From Macrostomum hystrix (lineage: Eukaryota > Platyhelminthes > Macrostomidae): DNA of 64,000 nucleotides. Positions 53,661-64,000 of the stretch are shown here, one piece after another; the stretch's first letter is position 1; every line of letters begins with the position of its first letter. A program made the translations under genes and the position numbers. Location of the stretch: NCBI GenBank assembly GCA_950097015.1, contig CATNEN010000002.1, positions 6,961,501 to 7,025,500 of the forward strand, in the 5' to 3' direction. Below the pieces are notes generated by a model. The model worked only from the letters and a program-made list of their open reading frames with translations. It was not told the DNA's origin and did not search any database.

Positions 53661-53864
53661 CACTTTGTGAGTTTCAGTGGCAGCAATTTTATGACGCATT
53701 TTTCAGTTTTTTTCTGCTCCAAGCGAGCCAAGCATTATCCGTTTTTAACTGCTGCGGCCCACCTGAAGTGTTCCATTTATGATCTATAAATAATTGGCTT
53801 CGCCCAGTTCATCCCGCCTACCTGCTAGGCTCATTTTTGCTTGTCTAGTTTCATCTGCTTGACA

Positions 53865-53870
53865 AATAAA
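53865..53870 (+). terminator. poly(A) signal of NOL10
   Basis: AATAAA about 1 kb after the stop codon, just beyond the C-rich array. Confidence 0.45.
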
Positions 53871-54124
53871 TTGACAGAATTATGAAAAAGATGTCCTTCT
53901 GAATGTGCTGCTCGTTTGAGCAGTCGGATTAGAAGGAACACGATAACTCTGATCCTTTTTGTATTTTTGAGTCACAGAATCTCTTTTGTCCTTTATAGTA
54001 TTATAAACGAAATGCTTGTCATCTAAGGGTGTATGGGCAATATTAGTCTTTTAGTCTTTCCTTGACTCTCACTAGCTTTGTAGTTTAAAATTTCTTTAAA
54101 ACAGGAACAGGTAAATTGATTGTA

Positions 54125-55125
54125 CAGGTACTAGATACTAGATAGACAAAGGTACTGGAAAGAACAGGTACTAGACAGAACAGGTACTAGATAGAACAGG
54201 TACTAGATAGAACAGCTGTTAGATAGAACAGGTACTGGATAGAACAGGTACTAGATAGAACAGCTGTTAGATAGAACAGGTACTGGATAGAACAGCTGTT
54301 AGATAGAACAGGTACTGGATAGAACAGCTGTTAGATAGAACAGGTACTAGATAGAACAGGTACTAGATAGAACAGGTACTAGATAGAACAGCTGTTAGAT
54401 AGAACAGGTACTGGATAGAACAGGTACTAGATAGAACAGCTGTTAGATAGAACTGGTACTGGATAGAACAGCTGTTAGATAGAACAGGTACTAGATAGAA
54501 CAGGTACTGGATAGAACAGCTGTTAGATAGAACAGGTACTAGATAGAACAGCTGTTGGATAGAACAGGTACTAGATAGAACAGCTGTTAGATAGAACAGT
54601 TACTGGATAGAACAGGTACTAGATAGAACAGCTGTTAGATAGAACAGGTACTAGATAGAACAGCTGTTAGATAGAACAGGTACTAGATAGAACAGCTGTT
54701 AGATAGAACAGTTACTGGATAGAACAGCTGTTAGATAGAACAGGTACTAGATAGAACAGCTGTTAGATAGAACAGGTACTAGATAGAACAGGTACTAGAT
54801 AGAACAGCTGTTAGATAGAACAGGTACTAGATAGAACAGCTGTTAGATAGAACAGGTACTAGATAGAACAGCTGTTAGATAGAACAGGTACTAGATAGAA
54901 CAGCTGTTAGATAGAACAGTTACTGGATAGAACAGGTACTAGATAGAACAGCTGTTAGATAGAACAGGTACTGGATAGAACAGGTACTAGATAGAACAGC
55001 TGTTAGATAGAACAGGTACTGGATAGAACAGGTACTAGATAGAACAGCTGTTAGATAGAACAGGTACTAGATAGAACAGCTGTTAGATAGAACAGCTGTT
55101 AGATAGAACAGGTACTGGATAGAAC
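54125..55125. repeat. 16-bp minisatellite with two unit types
   Basis: About 62 units of two 16-bp kinds, AGATAGAACAGGTACT and AGATAGAACAGCTGTT, intermixed in irregular order, with G or A at the fifth last base of the first type (ACTGG/ACTAG). It ends about 50 bp before the acceptor-like site of NDUFAF2. Confidence 0.96.
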
Positions 55126-55182
55126 AGGGCACAGATTAATAGATTAAGAAGTGCACATCGATTCTGCTTTGCAGCAAGTGTC

Positions 55183-55731
55183 ATGTCGTGGCCCAGAATA
55201 CTCTTCCGTCGGCAGCTTTTGCAGCAGCAGCAGCAGCAGCAGAGCTCCCTGTCGTTTCTCTCCCGCATATTCGGCGGCTCAGGCGGCAGGCGAGTTGAGA
55301 TCGGCTCCGATCAGCAGGGCAATCGCTACTTTGAGGAGTCGCTCGGCCCCGACAAGCGCTCCCGTCGAATCGTCTGGGCTCCTGGTCAGCGTCGGGACGA
55401 CGATCCCAGCATCTCGGCGGTGCCGACACCGTCAAGCGAGTGGGACTCCTGGCTGCGGCACCGCCGGCCAGACCCGCCTACAACGGCGGAGGTGGCCTCG
55501 AACGCCCAGCTGGCGGCTTTGAAGTCGGTCCGAGGCGCCGACATCGCCGCCAGGGATCGGCGGAAGCGCGAGGAGCGGCTGAGGAGCGGCGAGCTGCAGC
55601 AGCCTGGCGAGGACAGCAAGCCGGAGGGCATGCACAGCAGCTCGGCTTTCCCAGCCTACGGCCAGCAGTACGAGGAGTATCCAGGAGCCCGATGGGAGGA
55701 CGCGGACGACTCGAAGCCGAAAAAGAAATAG
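55183..55731 (+). CDS. NDUFAF2: complex I assembly factor NDUFAF2 (mimitin)
   Basis: Mitochondrial assembly factor of NADH:ubiquinone oxidoreductase, a paralogue of subunit NDUFA12. Single exon of 182 residues (human 169). Matches to the family: VEIGSDQQGNRYFEE (human VGTDQFGNKYY), RRIVWAPG, and PSSEWDSWLRHRRPDPPTTAE (human TEWEAWIRRTRKTPPT). The N-terminus MSWPRILFRRQL parallels MGWSQDLFRALW, with a CAG-type Gln tract inserted after it. The C-terminus is hydrophilic and ends PKKK. An acceptor-like CTTTGCAG lies 8 nt before the ATG, so the 5' UTR exon is very short. Confidence 0.88.
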   Translation: MSWPRILFRRQLLQQQQQQQSSLSFLSRIFGGSGGRRVEIGSDQQGNRYFEESLGPDKRSRRIVWAPGQRRDDDPSISAVPTPSSEWDSWLRHRRPDPPTTAEVASNAQLAALKSVRGADIAARDRRKREERLRSGELQQPGEDSKPEGMHSSSAFPAYGQQYEEYPGARWEDADDSKPKKK

Positions 55732-55934
55732 CCAGGCCCTGCTCACCGATTTCAGCTTCAATGTTTTTGTTCCTAAATCTTAAAAATAGTGTAGTCTTCA
55801 TTAATTTAGGATCCCAAGTTTTTTCTAAGAATGTCCCACTTTCTGACTTAGATTTTTCCTTAAAATTTCCCACCTAAAGATCTAAAGTTTTCCCTAAAAT
55901 ATCCCAGTTTAAGCCTAGAAGTTTTCCCTGAAAT

Positions 55935-56135
55935 CTCCCACCTAAAGATTCGATTTTTTTCCTAAAATCTCCCACCTAAAGATTCGAATTTTTTTCCTAA
56001 AATCTCCCACCTAAAGATTCGAATTTTTTTCCTAAAATCTCCCACCTAAAGATTCGAATTTTTTTCCTAAAATCTCCCACCTAAAGATTCGAATTTTTTT
56101 CCTAAAATCTCCCACCTAAAGATTCGAATTTTTCC
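55935..56135. repeat. 35-bp minisatellite in NDUFAF2 3' flank
   Basis: About 5-6 copies with core CCTAAAATCTCCCACCTAAA, spaced 35 bp, with decayed copies on both sides. Confidence 0.92.
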
Positions 56136-56164
56136 CAGAAATCTCTCACTGAGATAGGATTGTA

Positions 56165-56944
56165 TGTACTCGTATTTTCTCTGAGTCTCCCATTTTTAGA
56201 CATAATATTTTCCCAAAAATTTTCTACCTAGTCTTCCTAAAGTCTCATTCTGCGATACTATGGGATATTATAATTGTAGTAAAACCTACCACTGATAATA
56301 ATTAGAATTCTTCCTTAAAATCTCCCGGTTTTAAATTCTAAATTTCCCACTTTTTAAAAGCACAGAATCGCAAAAATAGTCGTAAATTGAAAAAAATTTT
56401 GTATCTGTAAAAATTTCCTCTCCGTAAGGAATTGCACTTTGTATTAGTTATTGTTCAATCAGAAAAACAACTAATGCATGTGAGTGGTTTCTAGATTGTG
56501 GCCTTCATAATCCAGATTTCTAATAAATAAAGCTACCCTGCATTTCAGTAATGCTTATTTTATTAAAGCCTTGTTTTGAAAATTGTCGATCATTTGCAAG
56601 TCACGTCTCTAGTCCAGATCAGAAGTTTTATGTACTATTGCCAGGTATTGTTTTATAGCATAGCTACTTTAGTGTATGGCATTTGTTGACAAAGTAAGCT
56701 TATTTTCAGCGACAGTAATATAAAATGTGGTTTTACTTGCGTTCATTTTGTAAGCAAAATTCCTATTTCGTTGCTGTTCTATGGAATGATCAATTTAAAG
56801 TTTTTATTTGACAATAACATTGATTTCGGGGCAACGTAAAGTGCTTTATTAGCATCTGCAATTAGCATTAGTGACTCGTGCGGAATAATAATTAGCTCAG
56901 TAAACTCAACAGTTAAACCGAATTCTTAAATATCTGTCAGGAGA
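56165..56944. other. gene-free spacer
   Basis: AT-rich. AATAAATAAA near 56522 is the likely NDUFAF2 poly(A) signal. Nothing else is recognised. Confidence 0.4.
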
Positions 56945-57965
56945 CCCACTCGGGCACCAGAGGATAGGTTCATGGAAAACCCACTGAGATCCATAAGATG
57001 GGTTCAGGGCAACCCACAGGAGATTTAGAGGATGGGTTCAGGGGCAACCCACTGGAGATCCATAGTATGAGTTTAGGGGCAACCCACTAGAGATCCATAG
57101 GATGGGTTCATGGGCAACCCACTGGAGATTTAGAGGATGGGTTCAGGGGCAACCCACTGGAGATCAATAGGATGGGTTCAGGGGCAACCCACTGGAGATC
57201 CATATGATGGGTTCATGGGCAACCCACTGGAGATCCATATGATGGGTTCAGGCCTTCAGGGGCAACCCACTGGAGATCCATAGGATGGGTTCAGGGCAAC
57301 CCACTGGAGATCCATAGGATGGGTTCAGGGGCAACCCATTGGAGATCCATAGGATGGGTTCAGGGCAACCCACTGGAGATCCATAGGATGGGTTCAGGGG
57401 CAACCCATTGGAGATCCATAGGATGGGTTCAGGGCAACCCACTGGAGATCCATAGGATGGGTTCAGGGCAACCCACTGGAGATCCATAGGATGGGTTCAT
57501 GGGCAACCCACTGGAGATCCATAGGATGGGTTCAGGGGCAACCCACTGGAGATCCATTGTATGAGTTCAGGGGCAACCCACTGGAGATTTAGAGGATGGG
57601 TTCAGGGGCAACCCACTGGAGATTTAGAGGATGGGTTCAGGGGCAGCCCACTGGAGATTTAGAGGATGGGTTCAGGGGCAACCCACTGGAGATTTAGAGG
57701 ATGGGTTCAGGGGCAACCCACTGGAGATTTAGAGGATGGGTTCAGGGGCAACCCACTGGAGATCCATAGGATGGGTTCAGAGCAACCCACAGGAGATTTA
57801 GAGGATGGGTTCAGGGCAACCCACTGGAGATTTAGAGGATGGGTTCAGGGGCAACCCACTGGAGATCCATAGGATGGGTTCAGAGCAACCCACAGGAGAT
57901 TTAGAGGATGGGTTCAGGGCAACCCACAGGAGATTTAGAGGATGGGTTCAGGGGCAACCCACTGA
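56945..57965. repeat. 34/35-bp minisatellite
   Basis: About 29 copies with core GGATGGGTTCAGGGGCAACC. Two linker variants, GATCCATA and GATTTAGA, are clustered in blocks. It lies 140 bp downstream of the universal stress protein stop. Confidence 0.95.
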
Positions 57966-58098
57966 GAAAAAACCGAACACATCAAGAAGCCTGGTAGGGA
58001 GCAGAATTTTTGAAGGTGAGTCAGGTACATGTTAAAGTGATTGCGCAGGTGCACAAGTAGCCGCAGGTCCGCAGTCAGTTTAGGCAGCTGCTGGGCAG

Positions 58099-58557
58099 TC
58101 AGAGAGTCTCCACTGGCTGGCTGGGCGGTATGACCAGCACTGGTCTGTGCGCATGGTGCAGCACATAGTCTGACACGCTGCCCAGGAAGGTTCGCTTGAT
58201 GGCGCCGAGGCCGCGGCTGCCGATGATGATAATCGAGGCGTCCATCTCCTTAGCGGCCTCCGCGATGACGGCGCCGGCGCTGCTGTTGCTGCGCACTGGT
58301 TTGTGTACGAATCGCGTGGCGGCGCGGATTTTCAGCTGGGCGCAGCGGTCCGACACGCTGTCGGCGAGCTCGGCGACTCTCTTGTCGCCCTCGCCGGCTT
58401 CCCGGACGTGCACCAGCAGCAGCTCGTCGTCGTGACTGTTGATATTGGCCGCGTACCAGGCCAGAGCTCGATCGGAGTGTTCGCTGCCGTCCACGGCTAG
58501 CAGGACCTTGCGCACCAGGGTCAGGCGGATCTCAATGTTTGACTTGGAGGATTTCAT
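58099..58557 (-). CDS. universal stress protein (UspA family)
   Basis: Single-domain Usp protein of 152 residues. It begins RKVLLAVDGSEHSDRALAWY and ends with the ATP-binding signature GSRGLGAIKRTFLGSVSDYV (G-x2-G-x9-G-S), then HHAHRPVLVI, so it should be an ATP-binding type. Function in animals is poorly defined; stress responses are inferred from bacterial and plant homologues. The frame is open 26 codons further upstream, but the Met at 58557 fits the domain best and follows an acceptor-like CCTTAG by 5 nt. Usp genes are absent from vertebrates and insects but present in cnidarians and flatworms, which supports a lophotrochozoan-type host. Confidence 0.93.
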   Translation of the reverse strand: MKSSKSNIEIRLTLVRKVLLAVDGSEHSDRALAWYAANINSHDDELLLVHVREAGEGDKRVAELADSVSDRCAQLKIRAATRFVHKPVRSNSSAGAVIAEAAKEMDASIIIIGSRGLGAIKRTFLGSVSDYVLHHAHRPVLVIPPSQPVETL

Positions 58558-58562
58558 GGCTG

Positions 58563-60907
58563 CTAAGGATTGGGATTGCGTTTCGTGACTCCCTGCGCTG
58601 TCGGGCAGTTTTTTTGTTGTAATTTTTCTTCTCAAACTGTATCCTCTCGCACTCTTTTAAAAGTGGCGTGCATTGCTGCCTTGGGAGATGATGAGGAGGT
58701 CGTCCAACTCTGCTCTCTTTCGCCCACGTGTATTGCTGCTCCTCTATGCCCAGGGTCAAGCAGAGCTGCTCTCCTATTGGTTCATTCTGGCCTGCCTTGG
58801 AGATCTAAGTTGTTAGCTGCTGCATTAGGTGACAAAATCTCGCCTTCCTGCGCCCTGACATCCGTCCTTGTGTTCCTTGCCAGTGCGCCCTACGAATTCG
58901 CTGCCGAGATCCGCCCTGAGATATACCCGCAGATTACCTCAACTTCTTCCCTTATTGGGAAGAAATGCTTGATCCTTCACTCGGAATGGATATATCTTGA
59001 GAATTTGAAGGCGATACACGGCCCCGTGTCCGTGACAATCTGACCTTGGTACACGCCTAAGCACTCCAATGCTAGAGGCGCCTCGTTGTGCGTGCCTTGC
59101 GGGGATTGGTGTGAATTGTGGGCAATGCTGAGGTAGACAGCCAGTTTGCACTTTATTCTGTCTCACTGGCCTCTTGTTGCTAAGTGTTGTTTTCTACCAT
59201 TTGCAAAACTTTTCGCCTGTGTCTTGTGCGCCTGAGCAGCCATTTGAGCTGTTTCAATCGATCGTTATCGATCTTGGTTGGAATTTTGCATTGACCCGGT
59301 CAGCTTCCACTCCATCTCTCCCTGCTCATGGCGCCTCATCCGTTTCGATCTCTGCTTTTGTAAGAGTAAGATCGTTAAAGGTCGTGCGGGTCGCTTCTTA
59401 CCTGCGACCTGCAAATGCTAAATACTCGTAGATGTCTAAACAGAGATAGAGAGTCCTCTGTTCTATTTTGAGTTGCTGGCTGGCTGAGTGTTTGCAGCTG
59501 GGTCACTGCCAATTTCACGTTGCAGTTTAGTCGCCCGGATTGCATTTTTCATTAATCAATGTTGCGTGAATAATAAGCAAGCCTATGTCCCGGATCTGGG
59601 GCTGGGGAGAGGCCGTATGGAGTAGCAAAATGGCGTGGCACTCCGGATAGAACCAGTTTTTTTATAGTTAGCGGGGAGCTTCCTCTCAGGTTTGGGGCAG
59701 CTGGATTGTATTGTACTCCTAATTTAAAATGATGCTTAAAAATTTAATGATTATGCGGAAAGTGGATCCGGATAGGTGGCGACTTAATTATTGTTTCAGA
59801 AGGGGCACCACAAAATCTTAGCCTGTTGCTCTAGTTGCTCTAATGTTTTTGTATCGATATCCCCTAAGAGTTACAGTAAGCAGGGAGGCAGTTTGTTTGT
59901 TATTTGCTATCTCGTGCAGCACTCACTTGACAAGGCAAGTCACGTATGCGAGCCTGTTCGGACTCAAGCAGCTCCGGCTGCCGCTCGGAGTACATTGTAT
60001 TTCATTAGCGTCACTCTTCACTGAGCAGCTCCTGTTAATGATGAGTCGAGATGAGGACGGGACCAGCTGACTGCTTCGCTGACCCAGCCAGCCAGTCCGT
60101 GCATGAGGCAGTTTGTGCACTCGTCTGTCCCAGATCTCCCAGATTTCGTACTTCCTTGTCAACTCCATCTGTCTATTCCCCCTGCTCCTCACCCAATTCG
60201 TCTATCGAATAGGAGCTTTAGAAATCCCTTGGAAATTATCCCCGTCCGGGTCACTGGCTCGACGCTCCAGCCCCGGGGGTAGCGGCAGAAACAGCATGGA
60301 CAGCAGAGGATTGAAACAGGAGGGGAGTTTGCGAGAGAAGAAAATGATTTGCCTGCCGGTTCAGCAATGAGTACCATGGCCAGTACTCAGAGCAAATTCT
60401 AGGTTTCTGTGCTCATAAATGTTAATCAGAGAATTCCGGCCCCGCCTCACCGGCCTGGAGAGAATCCGCTCTCTTGCCCTCTCTCTCTCTGTGTAGCTTT
60501 TTTGAGTCGAAGCAGAATGATGATTGAAAGTGCTTCTTTGTGAAGGGTTTCGCCAGGCATTGGTGGGAGGGGCCCAGCGATGACTGCTTTATGAAAGATG
60601 GAAGAATTCTGTCAGGTTCAATTGATTATAGGGTCTGACAAGTGCCTTCACTTTCTTTCCTGTTCTTAATTTTTTAAGATGAAAAATGCACTGAAGTGGT
60701 ACACAGTTAAGTCCGTTGGTCTCGGCTTTATGTACTTGCTGTTCAGAACTCGCATAATTTATTTTTTATAGTTAGTTGAGCTCATCCTCGCTTTGTAGCT
60801 GCCCGTGCTCTGGTTAAGTCTGTACTATCCCCTCCCATTGTCCAGCAACACCTATAATCAGTGCTTGCTCGCTAACAGAATTGCTCACCTTGTCGCTCTC
60901 CCCGCAG
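58563..60907. other. intergenic region between divergent Usp and TAF3 genes
   Basis: Mixed-composition sequence of 2.3 kb. No recognised gene, array or SINE. It should contain the promoters of both flanking genes; a pyrimidine-rich CTCTCCCCGCAG acceptor-like site ends it at 60907. Confidence 0.45.
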
Positions 60908-60990
60908 CCCACCACCATCTTGCATCGCACAAGAGCTCACAACAAGTGAATGTCTGAGCAGCTGTGACAAGCTAGAGATACCCAGGCACA

Positions 60991-63891
60991 ATGGACGAAC
61001 TCGTCCAATCCACATTGCGCATCTCCGTCGCCCGTCTCTGCCTCGGCCACGGCTGGCACGCGGCCGATGGCGACTGTCTGTACGCCCTCTCGGACGTTCT
61101 GCACCTGTACCTGGCCCGCCTCTGCCATTCAGTGGCTCAGCTAGCCGAACTGCGCCGGCTTCAGTCGCCTCAGCTGGCCGACTTTCTTCGCGCTCTTTCG
61201 GAGGCCGGCCTGGACGAGCCGGACGCCAGAGAGTACCTGGCCGCATGCGGCAAGCTGGCGCCGTTTCCTCGCGCATTCTCAGCCTGTCCGGTTCACCGGG
61301 CGGACGAGTTGAACTGGCCGAGCGAGGCGGAGCTCAACGCCGAGCTGGTCGCGGGCGACCGGCCGGAGCACCTGTCCGAGCACCTGCCGCTCAGGCGGCG
61401 CAAGGAGGCCGATGACCTTGCCGCTGGCACTAACGACGCTTCAGCCGTTGAAGAGGTCGACGACATCGAGGCGGCTGGAGGAACATTGTCATCCTCGATA
61501 GTTTCATCCTCATTCGACGGAGCCACTGCGTTGTCTGCTTCAGCTTTGAAGCAACAGCAGCAGCAGCAGCAGCTGTTGCGCGACTGCTACGGCAACCGGG
61601 TAGGACCGTCTCGATTCGCAATGCGCCTAGTTGCCATGGCAAGCGACGGGCGGGTCGTCCCGCTGACCTCGCGGCAGGCCGGAGTCGCGCCGAGTTCCCG
61701 GCCGCCGCCGGAGACTTTCCGCAGCCGACCGCGGCCGCACCCGGACAGGCGCCGAACAGCCGAGACTCTCGGACACGACTGGCTGAACAGCGGCTCCGAC
61801 TCTGAGCCCGAGTTCAACGGCGGCGGAGGCGCCGGGCTTCGTCGAGGCGCCGAAGCTGCCAACGAGTCGATTGGCTTTGGAGGCGACTCTATGGATGTGC
61901 CAACAACGGCGTCTGCCACGGCTGGTGGCGCGGCGGGTACGGCTGCGGCACAGTCCGCTGGCATCGGCGGCAGCGACTTCAGCGGCAACGACAGCAACGA
62001 AGACTCCTCGGACCAGCCGGTCGTCATCAGCCGTCGCGATCTGTCATCTCTCGCCGCTGTCGACGAAGGCAGCCTTCAGGGAAGACCGTCGGCCACTTCT
62101 GCGGCGACGGCGGCGTCGGGGAACGCGACGGCAGCCACAGCGCAGAGTCGATTTGCCGACAATCTGGACGAGATACTCGACAATCTGCCGGAGGAGCTGG
62201 ATGACTCCATTCTGAAAAAGTCGACTGCTCTGGCCACGGCTGCCGAGGCGACTTTGCTGGCGTCTAATGAGACGGCGATGTCAGCGACCCCTGCTGTGCG
62301 GAAAGTGTCAGCTGGACGTGGCAAAAGAAAATCAACTTTTTCGAAGGCAGCTGCGTCGGCCGCGGCTGCAGCAATGACAAAGACGACCACAGCTTCAGCT
62401 TCGGCTTTGGCTGTGTTGGAAAAGCCTTCATTTCCTGCGGCATCGCCAGAATCCGTTCTTCCATTAGCTGCGGTTACCCCAGCCGCTGCCACTGGTGCAG
62501 CTCAAATGAGCAATTCCGACATTGTTGCATTGTCTCCGTCAGACCCGTTCGCATTCAACAACGTCGACGCCATGGACTCTGTTTTCCCGGTAGCCAGCCG
62601 CGACACCGAAAGCGTCGGCGGTGGTGGCGGTAACACTCCAGACTCCACCGACACGCTGCCCGCCGTTGGACCCGACGACGGCAGTCATCGACACACTCCA
62701 ACGTCGCCTCCGCTGACTCCGTCCGCCCCTGTTTCCATAGCAACTATAGCCGCTTCGCCACCGCTGCGAATGAAGCTGAAGCTGCCGACTACCGCGCCTC
62801 CGCCTCCAGCGCAGCAGCCGCTCGGCCTCTTCGACACTCTGGACGAATACGACGACGACGTTGAGCTTCCGGAAGATTTCGAACAGCCAGAATCAGAACT
62901 GGTTGAAGATGTTGTCCAGAAGTCCTCATCGAAGCGCGTCTCTCGCGAAGGCAAGCGCCGCCGTCATCATTCGCCATCAAAGGTATCGGTTGCGGCGTTA
63001 GAGGCTACGGCTTTGACAGCTGCGCCGGCCCCTCCAATCGCAGCGGCTGTCCCGAAGCTCACCATACGATTGGGCTCCGCCCCAGTCACCGTCGAGTCTC
63101 TGTCGCCGCCGTCTGCTCCCGCGCAGCAGCCGCCACCGATTTCGCCGCCGCTACCTCAGCCTCCGCCTCCGCCGCCGGTCACACAGTCCATTAAACTGAA
63201 GATCAGCATCGGCGGGGTTCGAGTCCTGGACCAATCATCGGCTGCGTCAGCTGACGATAGTCGAAGCCACGTAGTCGTGGTGAAGTCTCCGCCGCCCCCT
63301 CTCAGCCCGGCCATGCCGGTCCTGTCGGCCATGGACTCGCCGCGCTCCTTTGCCGACCCTGAGTCGGCATTCAAATTCGACAACTTCCAAGACCATTGTC
63401 AGGAAGTGAAGAGGCCGACAGGCGGGGCAGCTTCTGGCCGATCCAGAGCCGGCCGCAGTCGGCCGCGCGGCCCAGCCGGTCGCCACTCCGCCGTCCAGGC
63501 GGGACGGCAGTCCTCGGCCGCCTCGCTGCCAACCAGCGTCACTGTTGTGCAGCACGAGGCCTCCTATTACTTCGACGCCGACGGCAACCAGATCTGGCTG
63601 TGTCCGGCCTGCTCTGAGGAGGACGACGGCAGCCTGATGATCGGCTGCTCGCGCTGCGAGGACTGGTACCACGCCATCTGCCTGGGCTTCGTCGAGCCGC
63701 CGCCGGAGGACGAGGACTGGCTCTGCCCGAAGTGCCGCGGACATCCGGTGCGCCGCGTGGCCAACCGGGCCGAGCTGATGGCCAGGGCGGACGCCGGCCT
63801 GCCCCTGGCGCCCGCTCCGGCGGCGTCGCTGACACCGTCGGCTGCGTCCGCGTCTTATCGACCGCCGCCAAATAAAAAGCGGAGACGATGA
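60991..63891 (+). CDS. TAF3: TFIID subunit TAF3
   Basis: TFIID subunit that reads H3K4me3 at promoters. One exon, 966 residues (human 929). The N-terminal histone fold (about 1-80; LRISVARLCLGHGWHAADGD, ALSDVLHLYLARLC) pairs with TAF10 in known TFIID, followed by the conserved PFPRAFSACPV stretch. A long low-complexity middle carries Ala/Ser/Pro runs and a CAG-type Gln tract near 61552. The C-terminal PHD finger (about 870-915) reads NQIWLCPACSEEDDGSLMIG, then DWYHAICLGF and CPKC, keeping the Met and Trp that cage trimethyl-lysine in human TAF3. The end is basic (NKKRRR), a likely nuclear signal. A short out-of-frame ATG (MSEQL) lies in the leader at 60950. The right end of the window is 109 bp past the stop. 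Confidence 0.95.
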   Translation: MDELVQSTLRISVARLCLGHGWHAADGDCLYALSDVLHLYLARLCHSVAQLAELRRLQSPQLADFLRALSEAGLDEPDAREYLAACGKLAPFPRAFSACPVHRADELNWPSEAELNAELVAGDRPEHLSEHLPLRRRKEADDLAAGTNDASAVEEVDDIEAAGGTLSSSIVSSSFDGATALSASALKQQQQQQQLLRDCYGNRVGPSRFAMRLVAMASDGRVVPLTSRQAGVAPSSRPPPETFRSRPRPHPDRRRTAETLGHDWLNSGSDSEPEFNGGGGAGLRRGAEAANESIGFGGDSMDVPTTASATAGGAAGTAAAQSAGIGGSDFSGNDSNEDSSDQPVVISRRDLSSLAAVDEGSLQGRPSATSAATAASGNATAATAQSRFADNLDEILDNLPEELDDSILKKSTALATAAEATLLASNETAMSATPAVRKVSAGRGKRKSTFSKAAASAAAAAMTKTTTASASALAVLEKPSFPAASPESVLPLAAVTPAAATGAAQMSNSDIVALSPSDPFAFNNVDAMDSVFPVASRDTESVGGGGGNTPDSTDTLPAVGPDDGSHRHTPTSPPLTPSAPVSIATIAASPPLRMKLKLPTTAPPPPAQQPLGLFDTLDEYDDDVELPEDFEQPESELVEDVVQKSSSKRVSREGKRRRHHSPSKVSVAALEATALTAAPAPPIAAAVPKLTIRLGSAPVTVESLSPPSAPAQQPPPISPPLPQPPPPPPVTQSIKLKISIGGVRVLDQSSAASADDSRSHVVVVKSPPPPLSPAMPVLSAMDSPRSFADPESAFKFDNFQDHCQEVKRPTGGAASGRSRAGRSRPRGPAGRHSAVQAGRQSSAASLPTSVTVVQHEASYYFDADGNQIWLCPACSEEDDGSLMIGCSRCEDWYHAICLGFVEPPPEDEDWLCPKCRGHPVRRVANRAELMARADAGLPLAPAPAASLTPSAASASYRPPPNKKRRR

Positions 63892-64000
63892 CCTGCGGAT
63901 GATAAATTTTACTTGCTACGATACAAATTAGAATCGCATTTGAGTCGATAGAAAATTATCCTTAGCTTTGGGATTCGAGTCGATGGGAAGTTATCATTGG
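63892..64000. other. TAF3 3' flank
   Basis: AT-rich end of the window. A GAGTCGAT(A/G)G(A/G)AA word recurs at 63942 and 63977, possibly the start of another tandem array cut by the window edge. Confidence 0.35.

Noticed and set aside
52828-53789. ORFs of 269-295 codons rich in Pro/Leu/Cys
   Set aside because: Products of the C-rich array after NOL10, equally open in other frames and strand.
58570-59043. Forward ORF of 157 codons between Usp and TAF3
   Set aside because: Antisense to the Usp leader, no domain, and no coding-like conservation visible.

Overview
The window is animal nuclear DNA. Genes of unmistakable metazoan families lie on both strands, some split by GT-AG introns. Exons are visibly GC-rich, while spacers and introns are AT-rich and filled with minisatellite arrays. 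tRNA-derived SINEs and DNA-transposon remains are scattered through it. At least seven of the genes have a splice-acceptor-like AG within about 30 nt upstream of the ATG, which fits spliced-leader trans-splicing. Together these suggest a flatworm-like lophotrochozoan (for example a free-living flatworm such as Macrostomum). The organism is an inference; nothing in the window names it.

Layout, left to right: a single-exon kainate/AMPA-class ionotropic glutamate receptor (-, 519-3446); dihydrofolate reductase (-, 4420-5124); a UBE3D-like E3 ligase in two exons (-, 10091-11980); BLOC1S2 in four exons including a 32-nt last exon (-, 12846-15622); two paralogous stand-alone retropepsin-like aspartyl protease genes (+, 18148-18957 and 23742-24536); an ezrin/radixin/moesin gene in eight coding exons over 11 kb (-, 26180-37223); a MULE-type DNA transposon (38961-40436); a PH-RhoGAP protein of the ARHGAP9/12/15/27 group (+, 42101-45442); NOL10 (+, 47513-52850); NDUFAF2 (+, 55183-55731); a universal stress protein (-, 58099-58557); and TAF3 with histone fold and PHD finger (+, 60991-63891). 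The cellular genes are unrelated housekeeping or signalling functions and do not form a pathway.

The most unusual region is about 14-27 kb. The order BLOC1S2, MITE-like element, protease, ERM terminal exon occurs twice in the same orientations. The left copy has intact BLOC1S2 but only an ERM-like last-exon stub; the right copy has only a BLOC1S2 remnant but the functional ERM 3' end. This reads as an old tandem segmental duplication of roughly 6 kb in which both proteases stayed open. The proteases have no reverse transcriptase, integrase or gag nearby, carry a shared unfamiliar C-terminal domain, and have similarly placed TATA boxes and poly(A) signals. They are the best candidate here for an undescribed, domesticated system.

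About two dozen minisatellite arrays of unrelated sequence, several of them with a 23-bp unit, sit in introns and spacers. Nearly all long ORFs that are not listed as genes are read-through of these arrays.
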